From an uncultured Pseudomonadales bacterium (lineage in GTDB: Bacteria > Pseudomonadota > Gammaproteobacteria > Pseudomonadales > Porticoccaceae): a stretch of DNA of 5,993 bases. Shown in pieces: positions 1 through 5,346 of the stretch (its first letter is position 1; every line of letters begins with the position of its first letter). The notes beneath the pieces were generated by a model that was given only the letters and a program-made list of their open reading frames with translations, made no database searches and was not told where the DNA came from. The stretch spans positions 1 through 5,993 of the forward strand of contig CALLDA010000098.1 of the NCBI GenBank assembly GCA_937998635.1, read 5' to 3'. A program made the translations under genes and the position numbers.

Positions 1-1166
1 GGACGATCCTTTTACTGGAATCCGCCGACACCGCTAATCATTCAGTGACTGGCCGCGTGGAGCCGGGTTATCTTCATCGTCAAATCGCTCTGGCAGAAAG
101 CAGCCACCGACTTTTTCAGAACACAGGTTTATGGCCGGATATTGAAGGCCAATGTGCCGCCATTACCGAGATCCAGGTCTCTGACCGTGGTCATCCGGGC
201 CACAGTCAGCTCGTCGCTAATGAGCAGGGGCTTGATGCTTACGGGTACGTGATTGATGCAGCAAAGCTGGCGGCCCTGGTGTCAGGAGCTGTAGCCAGGC
301 AGGTCAATATTCAGAGAATCACCTACCCTGCCCCCCTACCAGCAAAGCCTCTACCAGAAATAACATTGAAACCCAAAGCCGAAGGTGTGGCCCTGCGACT
401 AGGGGATGTATCGATCTTTACCCAGCTTGCCGTATTGGCCAATGGGGAAGAGCCGGAGCAAGCTCGAAACCTTGGTATTCAATTTGAGCGCAAAGATTAC
501 GGCCGGGTCGCGCTCACCGCCGAACTGACACTAAGCGATGGCCACCGAGGTATTGCCTATGAACGGTTTACCAGCGATGGCCCGATAGCCTTACTGCCCT
601 TGCCCGAAGAAAACGAATTGCCGAAAGCGTCACTGGTTTGGACCCTGACACCGGAACAGGCCCAGCAACTGTTAAGCGCTGAGGAAGAAAGTTTTATAGA
701 CAAACTACAGACCTGCTTTGGTGATCGAGCCGGGCAAATTAAGGCAGTCGCCCACCGCCATCTCGTGCCCTTATCTTTGACCCTTGCCAGCGAACAGGTG
801 CGTAGTCATCTTGTACTGATGGGCACTGCAGCCCATAGCCTGCATCCGGTCGCGGGCCAGAGTTTTAATCTCACCTTGAGGGATATTGCGGGGCTTTGCG
901 AGGTGTTAACCGCAGCTCATGCCAGCGGCGGACATCTCGGCGATCTAGCTACTTTGCAGTTGTATGAGCGCAATCGCGCCACAGATCAAAAGCAAGTGGT
1001 GGCGTTTAGTGATGTCCTACCCGCGTTGTTTTCGAGCACCAATCCTCTATTGTCTGCCGCCAGAAATATCGGCTTGTTAGGTCTTGAGCTAGCGCCGGGT
1101 TTAAGAGGCGCTGTTGCCCAGTTCGGTGCAGGACTGACAGCTCGCGAGGCACACATCAATGGCTGA
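1..1166 (+). CDS. ubiH: 2-octaprenyl-6-methoxyphenol hydroxylase UbiH, 5'-truncated by the window edge
   Basis: FAD-dependent monooxygenase that hydroxylates the ubiquinone ring precursor, normally acting with the other Ubi proteins near the inner membrane. The frame is open to the left edge (first whole codon at 3, reading TILLLESADTANHS), so the GTG at 45 is not the true start. The N-terminal GxGxxG dinucleotide-binding motif lies outside the window. About 387 codons are visible, close to the full length of E. coli UbiH (about 390), so the complete protein would be around 420 residues. Family marks are VSDRGHPG, a GYVID segment (usually GYVVE), YERFTSDGPIALLPLP, SLVWTLT, and the second FAD motif GTAAHSLHPVAGQSFNLTLRD, whose first codon is at 822. 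That motif departs from the usual GNAAxTLHPIAGQGFNLGxRD at several places. The stop overlaps the next gene by 8 bp, so the two are probably translated together. UbiH is preferred over UbiF/UbiI because of the SDRG and GYV segments and the partner gene. Confidence 0.88.
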   Translation, partial: TILLLESADTANHSVTGRVEPGYLHRQIALAESSHRLFQNTGLWPDIEGQCAAITEIQVSDRGHPGHSQLVANEQGLDAYGYVIDAAKLAALVSGAVARQVNIQRITYPAPLPAKPLPEITLKPKAEGVALRLGDVSIFTQLAVLANGEEPEQARNLGIQFERKDYGRVALTAELTLSDGHRGIAYERFTSDGPIALLPLPEENELPKASLVWTLTPEQAQQLLSAEEESFIDKLQTCFGDRAGQIKAVAHRHLVPLSLTLASEQVRSHLVLMGTAAHSLHPVAGQSFNLTLRDIAGLCEVLTAAHASGGHLGDLATLQLYERNRATDQKQVVAFSDVLPALFSSTNPLLSAARNIGLLGLELAPGLRGAVAQFGAGLTAREAHING

Positions 1167-2424
1167 GCAACATTACGATGTCGTGGTGGGCGGCGCGGGT
1201 ATTGTCGGTGCCGCCCTGGCACTGTCCCTGGCCAGACTCAATGACCAACAAGAACTGCGCGTGGCTCTGGTTGAACCCAGGGCAGCTGACTCAAAACTGG
1301 CCAGTGCTTCCGATGCTGATGCAGCCTTCGACTCCCGAGTGGTGGCATTAAACGAATCGTCTCGGCAACTGCTTATCAAATTGGGAGTCTGGGGTCAGAT
1401 CGTTGCCACAAGAGCCTGTGCCTACACCCGTATGCAAGTTCGTGATAGCGAAGGCACCGGTTTTATCGCATTCGATAGCGCGGATATTCAGCAAGACAAC
1501 CTTGGTCATATTGTCGAGAACTGGCTAGTTTTAGATGTGCTGCGCGAGGCTATCGATGAGCAAGCCAATATTGATCTGCTTTGCCCTGAGCAGATCAACT
1601 CCCTGTCTCGCTCTCAAAGCGAGACTCGAGCTGGGGAACATACCCAACCGAGCAAAGACGATCACCTGGTACTAGGCCTTGAAAATAAGGTTATATCGAC
1701 GACGCTGCTGGTCGCAGCCGATGGCGCACAGTCAAAACTCAGAGAAATCTGCGGATTCAAAACCCGCCAGTGGGACTATGGTCACCAGGCCATCGTGGCT
1801 ACTTTGCGAGGTGAAAGCAGCCATCAATATGTTGCCCTGCAGTGGTTTGCCCAGGACGGTCCTTTAGCGTTCTTACCCCTGCAAAGCAAGGATGGCGATA
1901 GTCACTATGTTTCCATTGTCTGGTCCCAGCGCCATGAACGCAGTGATCAGTTGATGGCTATGAGCGAGCAGGATTTTTGCCATGCACTAAGCCGGGCCAG
2001 CGAAGCATATATGGGCAACCTGGAACTGGTTTCGGCGAGACAAAGCTTCCCGCTACGCCAGTGCCACGCCATCGATTACGTGCAGCCGCGCGTTGCCTTG
2101 ATAGGTGACGCCGCCCACGCCATCCACCCCCTTGCCGGTCAGGGGGTAAACCTCGGTTTGAGTGATGTCAGAGTGCTAAGCGAAGAGCTGGCAAAGTGTG
2201 TGGACAGTGGTCTGGATATCGGTGCTCTTGAGATATTGCAGCGCTACCAACGCCGTCGAAAACCCCAAAACCTCGCTGTCATGGCGGCCATGGAAGGCTT
2301 TAAGCGCCTGTTTGAGCGAGAAGAACTACCCTTAAGGTTTTTACGCAATCTGGGTATGAACCAGCTGGATGCCCTCGGGCCCTTAAAAAATCGGCTGATT
2401 AAGCAGGCGATGGGTCTGGGTTAA
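1159..2424 (+). CDS. ubiI: UbiI/VisC-family FAD-dependent ubiquinone biosynthesis hydroxylase
   Basis: Flavoprotein monooxygenase of the UbiH/UbiF/UbiI/COQ6 family. UbiI of E. coli hydroxylates the C5 position of 2-octaprenylphenol. It has 421 residues, compared with about 400 for E. coli UbiI. The N-terminal Rossmann motif is VVVGGAGIVGAALAL (GxGxxG at Gly12, Gly14, Gly17). The DxR region follows as FDSRVVALNESS. VAADGAQSKLR is the mid FAD contact, and GPLAFLPL and HYVSIVWSQ belong to the substrate domain. GDAAHAIHPLAGQGVNLGLSD (Asp317, His320) is the intact second FAD motif. The end, PLKNRLIKQAMGL, is typical of VisC/UbiI. The ATG overlaps the end of ubiH by 8 bp, and GAGG at 1146-1149 is a plausible ribosome site 9 bases upstream. 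Residues near 149-166 (LSRSQSETRAGEHTQPSKDD) look like an extra, poorly conserved loop, and the DNA around there has two perfect inverted repeats. In organisms with fewer Ubi hydroxylases this protein could cover more than one ring position, so the exact regiospecificity is inferred. Confidence 0.9.
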   Translation: MAEQHYDVVVGGAGIVGAALALSLARLNDQQELRVALVEPRAADSKLASASDADAAFDSRVVALNESSRQLLIKLGVWGQIVATRACAYTRMQVRDSEGTGFIAFDSADIQQDNLGHIVENWLVLDVLREAIDEQANIDLLCPEQINSLSRSQSETRAGEHTQPSKDDHLVLGLENKVISTTLLVAADGAQSKLREICGFKTRQWDYGHQAIVATLRGESSHQYVALQWFAQDGPLAFLPLQSKDGDSHYVSIVWSQRHERSDQLMAMSEQDFCHALSRASEAYMGNLELVSARQSFPLRQCHAIDYVQPRVALIGDAAHAIHPLAGQGVNLGLSDVRVLSEELAKCVDSGLDIGALEILQRYQRRRKPQNLAVMAAMEGFKRLFEREELPLRFLRNLGMNQLDALGPLKNRLIKQAMGLG

Positions 2425-2436
2425 AACTGTTTGTTA

Positions 2437-2490
2437 GCCTGGCCAGATTGTGCGTAATATTACAAGAGTTTCATCCAGGCCCTTTTTTTT
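2437..2490 (+). terminator. Probable rho-independent terminator after ubiI
   Basis: GCCTGG at 2437-2442 can pair with CCAGGC at 2475-2480, and the right arm is followed by CC and eight T residues (2483-2490). The intervening 32 bases are long for a terminator loop, but contain their own small stem (TTGT 2448-2451 with ACAA 2462-2465) around the palindrome GTAATATTAC. The position, 12 bases after the ubiI stop, and the clean T run favour a terminator that separates the ubi unit from gcvT. Confidence 0.5.
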
Positions 2491-2514
2491 GAATCCGTTT
2501 TTGTGCTCGCGCTG

Positions 2515-2602
2515 TTGACTAGAAAGTGGTGAAGGTAATTAGTCGTCCTTAGTCTGCTTGTAGAGATGATGAACAGCTGTGGTGGTCGGAAACCTTGACT
2601 AA
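2515..2602. repeat. Repeated TTAGTC half-sites upstream of gcvT
   Basis: TTAGTC occurs at 2539-2544 and again at 2549-2554, exactly 10 bp apart and on the same face of the helix. The inverted form GACTAA lies at 2597-2602 within TTGACTAATG. A one-mismatch inverted copy, GACTAG, lies at 2517-2522 within TTGACTAG. CTAAT, which I recall as the core of E. coli GcvA sites at gcvT, appears at 2599-2603 and in reverse (ATTAG) at 2538-2542. Binding by a GcvA-like LysR regulator is inference. The half-sites are short and could arise by chance. Confidence 0.3.
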
Positions 2603-2666
2603 TGTTTGCTCCCGGTTCAATAGTGCTTCTATTCTCTGGCGCTGACCTGGTCTATTTCTCATCGCT

Positions 2667-2680
2667 TACTCGACCGAGTA
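2667..2680. promoter_or_regulatory. Operator-like dyad TACTCG-AC-CGAGTA over the gcvT -35 box
   Basis: TACTCG (2667-2672) and CGAGTA (2675-2680) are perfect inverted arms separated by two bases. The dyad fully covers the proposed -35 hexamer at 2670-2675. A repressor bound here would block RNA polymerase, and this arrangement is common for operators. The regulator is unknown: the sequence does not match a PurR, Lrp or GcvA site that I can recognise. Confidence 0.45.
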
Positions 2681-2698
2681 GGACGCTCAGTTTAGAAT
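2670..2698 (+). promoter_or_regulatory. Predicted sigma70-type promoter of gcvT
   Basis: The -35 box TCGACC (2670-2675, 4 of 6 matches to TTGACA) and the -10 box TAGAAT (2693-2698, 5 of 6 matches to TATAAT) are separated by the ideal 17 bp. Transcription would begin near 2705, leaving a leader of about 20 bases before the gcvT ATG. Two further TTGACT hexamers, at 2515 and 2595, lack a good -10 box at proper spacing. Confidence 0.5.
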
Positions 2699-2724
2699 GC
2701 TGATCTGAAAATTTCGGTGTTGTT

Positions 2725-3849
2725 ATGCTTTTTCGCACCCCGCTTTATCTCGCCCATCAAAAGCTTGGCGCTAAATTAGTCGACTTTGGTGGCTGGGAAA
2801 TGCCCCTCCACTACGGTTCTCAGATCGCCGAACACCATAGTGTTCGCCGCCAGTGTGGGATGTTTGATGTTAGCCATATGACCATCGTTGATGTGTTTGG
2901 CTCAGGGGCGCGAGCCTATCTGCACTACCTGCTGGCCAATGATGTCGATAAATTATCCGGTGATCGCCAGGCGCTTTACAGCCTTATGCTCAATGAAGCG
3001 GGTGGTGTTATCGATGACTTAATGGTTTATGTGATCGATAAGGGTTTTCGCCTGGTGCTTAACTGCACGACGCGGGTCAAGGATCTCGCCTGGATGGAGG
3101 CTCAAGCTGGCGGCTTTGATGTGAGCGTTAGCGAACGAAGCGATATGGCTATGCTGGCCATTCAGGGGCCCGAAGCCATTGCAAAAGTGCAGACTGTACT
3201 GCGCGGGCATCAAAGTGAAGACGACAGTTTGTTGATTGCCCAACTGCCCCGGTTTGGTGGCGTCGTCCTTGATCAGTGGCATTATGCCCGCACTGGATAC
3301 ACCGGCGAGGACGGTCTCGAAGTGATACTGCCAGCGAACCAGGCAGAAGCCTTTTGGTGGCAACTTCATGAGGCCGGTGTGGCTCCCGCAGGGCTCGGTG
3401 CCAGGGATACCCTGCGACTTGAGGCAGGATTGAATCTGTATGGCCATGAAATGGATGAGCAGACTTCACCCTTAGAGGCGAATCTAGCGTGGACTATCGC
3501 CTGGCAACCGGAAGATAGAAATTTTGTTGGTCGAGCGGCTGTTGCGCGGCAACGAGAGCGGGGGGTGCCTGATAAACTGGTCGGTGTGCTGATGACCGAG
3601 CGTGGTGTTTTGCGGGCCCAACAAAGTATCTATTGCGAGGGTATTGAAAGCCCCGATGCTCAAACAGGGACAGAAATAGGCATTGTAACTAGCGGTAGCT
3701 TTTCCCCGACGCTGGGGTATTCTGTCGGCCTCGCTCGTATTGCTGTCAGCGCAGGTGACAAAGCTGAGGTTGAAATTCGCGGTAAACGCAAAGCCGTTCG
3801 CTTTGTGGCGCCAGGCTTTGTGCGCAACGGTAAGATAACGATTAACTAA
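2725..3849 (+). CDS. gcvT: Glycine cleavage system T protein (aminomethyltransferase)
   Basis: Transfers the methylene carbon from the aminomethyl-lipoyl arm of H protein to tetrahydrofolate, releasing ammonia and giving 5,10-methylene-THF; cytoplasmic. It has 374 residues, compared with 364 in E. coli. The start is typical (TPLYLAHQKLGAKLVDFGGWEMPLHYGSQ), followed by HHSVRRQCGMFDVSHM. GGVIDDLMVY (93-102) holds the aspartate corresponding to the folate-binding catalytic Asp101 of E. coli. LNCTTRVKDL carries Asn113, RTGYTGEDGLEV spans 189-200, GLGARDTLRLEAGLNLYGHEM spans 223-243, and a C-terminal barrel has GIVTSGSFSPTLGYSVGLA. The ATG at 2725 is the only reasonable start: an in-frame TGA lies at 2701 with no other start codon between. 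The ribosome site is weak, at best GGTG at 2716-2719. gcvH follows after 28 bases, so the two are almost certainly co-transcribed. Confidence 0.97.
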   Translation: MLFRTPLYLAHQKLGAKLVDFGGWEMPLHYGSQIAEHHSVRRQCGMFDVSHMTIVDVFGSGARAYLHYLLANDVDKLSGDRQALYSLMLNEAGGVIDDLMVYVIDKGFRLVLNCTTRVKDLAWMEAQAGGFDVSVSERSDMAMLAIQGPEAIAKVQTVLRGHQSEDDSLLIAQLPRFGGVVLDQWHYARTGYTGEDGLEVILPANQAEAFWWQLHEAGVAPAGLGARDTLRLEAGLNLYGHEMDEQTSPLEANLAWTIAWQPEDRNFVGRAAVARQRERGVPDKLVGVLMTERGVLRAQQSIYCEGIESPDAQTGTEIGIVTSGSFSPTLGYSVGLARIAVSAGDKAEVEIRGKRKAVRFVAPGFVRNGKITIN

Positions 3850-3863
3850 GGTGATGGAAAATT

Positions 3864-3870
3864 AAGGGAG
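3864..3870 (+). promoter_or_regulatory. Strong ribosome binding site of gcvH
   Basis: AAGGGAG sits 7 bases before the gcvH ATG at 3878. It is much stronger than the site in front of gcvT, which fits H protein being needed in larger amounts than T protein. It also fixes the start, because the next residues match the conserved N-terminus of GcvH. Confidence 0.75.
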
Positions 3871-3877
3871 ACAAAAG

Positions 3878-4276
3878 ATGGTCGAAACACCCGCTGATCT
3901 AAAATATGCTGAGACTCACGAGTGGCTTCGTCAGGATGCCGATGACGTGATTACCATTGGCATCACTGACTATGCCCAGGAAAGTCTGGGCGACGTGGTG
4001 TATGTGGAGCTGCCAGAGGTCGGCGATCAGTTGTCCGCTCAGGACGAGGCCGGGGCGGTGGAGTCAGTAAAGGCAGCATCCGATATTTACGCGCCAGTAT
4101 CCGGTGAGGTGATCGCCATCAACGAAGAACTCGAAGATGAGCCTGGCACCATCAATGAATCACCTTATGGCGACGGCTGGTTTTTTAAAATGCGCATGTC
4201 TGATCCGTCTGAAATAGACAGCTTACTCAGTGCTGAGCAATACATTACGACCACTGAGGAAGAGGAAGAAGGGTAG
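3878..4276 (+). CDS. gcvH: Glycine cleavage system H protein (lipoyl carrier)
   Basis: Small cytoplasmic shuttle protein whose lipoylated lysine carries the aminomethyl group from P protein to T protein and is reoxidised by the L protein. It has 132 residues, compared with 129 in E. coli. Family segments run in order: LKYAETHEWLR, ITIGITDYAQESLGDVVYVELPEVGD, and the lipoylation site ESVKAASDIYAPVSGEV with the modified lysine at Lys65 (codon 4070-4072). NESPYGDGWFFKMRMSDPSEIDSLLSAEQY follows. The tail ends in a run of five glutamates before a final glycine, a little longer and more acidic than usual. It lies 28 bases after gcvT with a strong ribosome site. In E. coli the next gene is gcvP, but here an unrelated NRDE gene follows after 155 bases, so P protein must be encoded elsewhere. 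Confidence 0.97.
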   Translation: MVETPADLKYAETHEWLRQDADDVITIGITDYAQESLGDVVYVELPEVGDQLSAQDEAGAVESVKAASDIYAPVSGEVIAINEELEDEPGTINESPYGDGWFFKMRMSDPSEIDSLLSAEQYITTTEEEEEG

Positions 4277-4303
4277 CGGCCGACAGTGTTTTTGCCAGTG
4301 TTA

Positions 4304-4345
4304 CGGTATTGAGGGTTTTCTCCCAATTTACCGCGCTGTGTTTTT
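4304..4345 (+). terminator. Possible terminator after gcvH
   Basis: CGGTA (4304-4308) can pair with TACCG (4329-4333). Inside it TTG can pair with CAA, and GGG with CTC, closed by a TTTT loop and interrupted by one mismatch and a two-base bulge. A run of five T (4341-4345) comes 7 bases after the stem, further than in a textbook terminator. It would end the gcvTH transcript before the NRDE gene, but the imperfect stem and displaced T run make this uncertain. Confidence 0.35.
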
Positions 4346-4431
4346 AAGGGGCGGGTCGGTGTATAAGCGATCAGCAATTATTCGATAAACCTTATCTTCT
4401 TAATGTCCCGTTTTTTCCGGCTTAAAATACT

Positions 4432-5196
4432 ATGTGTCTTGTCACCCTGGCTTTTCAGAGCCATCCAAAATACCCCTTGATTGTCGTTGCCAATCGGGAT
4501 GAGTCTTACGACCGTGCATCGGCGGAGGCGGCGTTTTGGTCAGATCATCCCAACTTGCTTGCCGGTCGTGATCTCGAAGCCGGGGGTACCTGGTTTGGTG
4601 TTAATCGTGCCGGACGTTGGGCGACGGTGACAAATTTTCGCGGCGGTGCCCCGACGGCTGATTTGTCGAGAGGCGAATTACCCACTCACTATTTATATGA
4701 AGACGCTCCCGATGTGGGCCAATATTTTGCCGAGGTGGGCGCTAAAGCGGATCGTTATAGTGGCTTTAATCTGCTGGCTGGCACAGTTGATGAACTGGCC
4801 TACTGTAATAATCTTAATGATTCAAACCTGAATCTTAGGCCGGGGGTGTATACATTGAGTAATGACCTCCTCGATACACCCTGGCCAAAAGCCGAATTAG
4901 CCAGAGAAAGATTACACCGTGCCATTGAAGCAGACACCCTGCGCAGCCAGGATCTGGTGGCTGTGCTGGCGTCGCGGGAATGTTTTCCCGATGGGCGCTT
5001 GCCGGACACCGGGGTTGGGCTTGAGATGGAGCGCACCCTGTCACCCCCTTTTATTGTCTCCCACACTTACGGAACGCGATGTACCACGGTGTTGCTGATT
5101 GATAATGAGGGCGAAGTGGAGTTTGCCGAGCAGACTTTTCTGCGTGGCAAGGCGGCAGGCGATTTGCGTCAATATAGATTTAGCACTCAGAGCTGA
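4432..5196 (+). CDS. NRDE family protein (TANGO2-like)
   Basis: Member of the NRDE/TANGO2 family, conserved from bacteria to humans, where TANGO2 loss causes metabolic crises. The biochemical function is not firmly settled, with links proposed to heme or lipid handling. It has 254 residues, a normal length for bacterial members. The family signature is complete: MCLVTLAF with Cys2, PLIVVANRDESYDR with NRDE at 21-24, LLAGRDLEAGGTWFGVNRAGRWATVTNFR at about 42-70, SRGELPTHYL, YSGFNLLAGT, LSNDLLDTPWPK, and the C-terminal YGTRCTTVLLIDNEGEVEFAEQTF. The MCL beginning fixes the start at 4432. Cys2 would be exposed if the initiator Met is removed, reminiscent of N-terminal nucleophile hydrolases, but catalysis is not shown. 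No convincing Shine-Dalgarno site precedes it, only AT-rich TTAAAATACT. No signal peptide or membrane segment is visible. It is convergent with ptsP. Confidence 0.92.
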   Translation: MCLVTLAFQSHPKYPLIVVANRDESYDRASAEAAFWSDHPNLLAGRDLEAGGTWFGVNRAGRWATVTNFRGGAPTADLSRGELPTHYLYEDAPDVGQYFAEVGAKADRYSGFNLLAGTVDELAYCNNLNDSNLNLRPGVYTLSNDLLDTPWPKAELARERLHRAIEADTLRSQDLVAVLASRECFPDGRLPDTGVGLEMERTLSPPFIVSHTYGTRCTTVLLIDNEGEVEFAEQTFLRGKAAGDLRQYRFSTQS

Positions 5197-5287
5197 GGGC
5201 TCTGCTGAGGCTCGATAGTCGAAGGCTTTTGTATCGCTGAAGGCCTTCTTTAGCTGAAGGCCCTCTATAGCTGAAGGCTCTAAATTA
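5192..5287. repeat. Imperfect tandem repeats of about 17 bp (GCTGAAGGC units)
   Basis: A run of related units begins inside the NRDE stop codon region. The clearest pair is 5236-5252 (GCTGAAGGCCTTCTTTA) and 5253-5269 (GCTGAAGGCCCTCTATA), directly adjacent and identical at 15 of 17 positions. A partial copy, GCTGAAGGCTCTAAATTA, starts at 5270. Shorter, more diverged units start at 5192 (GCTGAGGGCTCT), 5204 (GCTGAGGCTCGATA) and 5218 (GTCGAAGGCTTTTG). The GAAGGC/GCCTTC core is self-complementary, so neighbouring units can fold into alternative hairpins. Confidence 0.65.
5221..5252 (+). terminator. Possible terminator of the NRDE gene
   Basis: GAAGGC (5221-5226) can pair with GCCTTC (5243-5248), followed by TTTA. 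A competing hairpin pairs GGCCTTC (5242-5248) with GAAGGCC (5256-5262) around a 7-base loop. Both sit within 70 bases after the NRDE stop. The T run is only three bases, so the evidence is structural and positional, not strong. Confidence 0.35.
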
Positions 5288-5305
5288 AGCCGGTTTAATC
5301 CGGGG

Positions 5306-5332
5306 TTGTGCGGATAGGCATTGTGCGGATAG
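5306..5332. repeat. Perfect 12-bp direct repeat TTGTGCGGATAG
   Basis: TTGTGCGGATAG occurs at 5306-5317 and 5321-5332, a 15-bp period with three spacer bases (GCA). It lies just past the 3' end of ptsP, between convergent genes. The two copies are identical, so a recent local duplication by polymerase slippage is the simplest explanation. Confidence 0.8.
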
Positions 5333-5346
5333 AAAGGCGAATAACT

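Larger units (their letters stand above)
2425..2724. other. 300-bp intergenic region between ubiI and gcvT
   Basis: No coding sequence is supported here. From left to right it holds the probable ubiI terminator, a set of TTAGTC/GACTAA half-sites (2515-2602), the palindrome ACAGCTGT (2573-2580), and the gcvT promoter with a dyad over its -35 box. I looked for the conserved glycine riboswitch core, including the CUCUCAGG-type segment, and did not find it. Control of gcvT is therefore more likely to be by DNA-binding proteins than by an RNA switch. Confidence 0.7.

Noticed and set aside
45..47. GTG at 45 as the start of ubiH
   Set aside because: The frame is open to the window edge and the residues before it fit the family, while starting here would drop the FAD-binding Rossmann motif.
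986..1222. Reverse-strand open frame across the ubiH-ubiI junction
   Set aside because: Arginine- and proline-rich composition typical of an antisense shadow frame; both sense genes are well supported.
2425..2724. Glycine riboswitch upstream of gcvT
   Set aside because: Such switches often precede gcvT, but the conserved core segments are absent on the + strand, and the predicted leader of about 20 bases is far too short to hold one.
3019..3469. Reverse-strand open frames of 142 and 106 codons opposite gcvT
   Set aside because: They lie wholly within a strongly conserved gcvT, show no recognisable family and have no promoter or ribosome site.
4362..4367. TATAAG as an alternative -10 box for NRDE
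   Set aside because: No acceptable -35 hexamer lies 16-18 bp upstream, so I could not support it as a feature.
4423..4428. TAAAAT as the -10 box of an NRDE promoter
   Set aside because: Only three bases separate it from the ATG, so transcription would begin inside the start codon region; the matching -35 position (TTAATG) is also poor.
4975..4990. Hairpin CGGGAA-TGTT-TTCCCG inside the NRDE gene
   Set aside because: A 6-bp stem is expected by chance several times in a window this long, and it encodes ordinary family sequence.
5290..5303. CCGG-TTTAAT-CCGG as a terminator for ptsP
   Set aside because: The stem is only 4 bp and the minus strand lacks a clear T run after it; possible but too weak to list.
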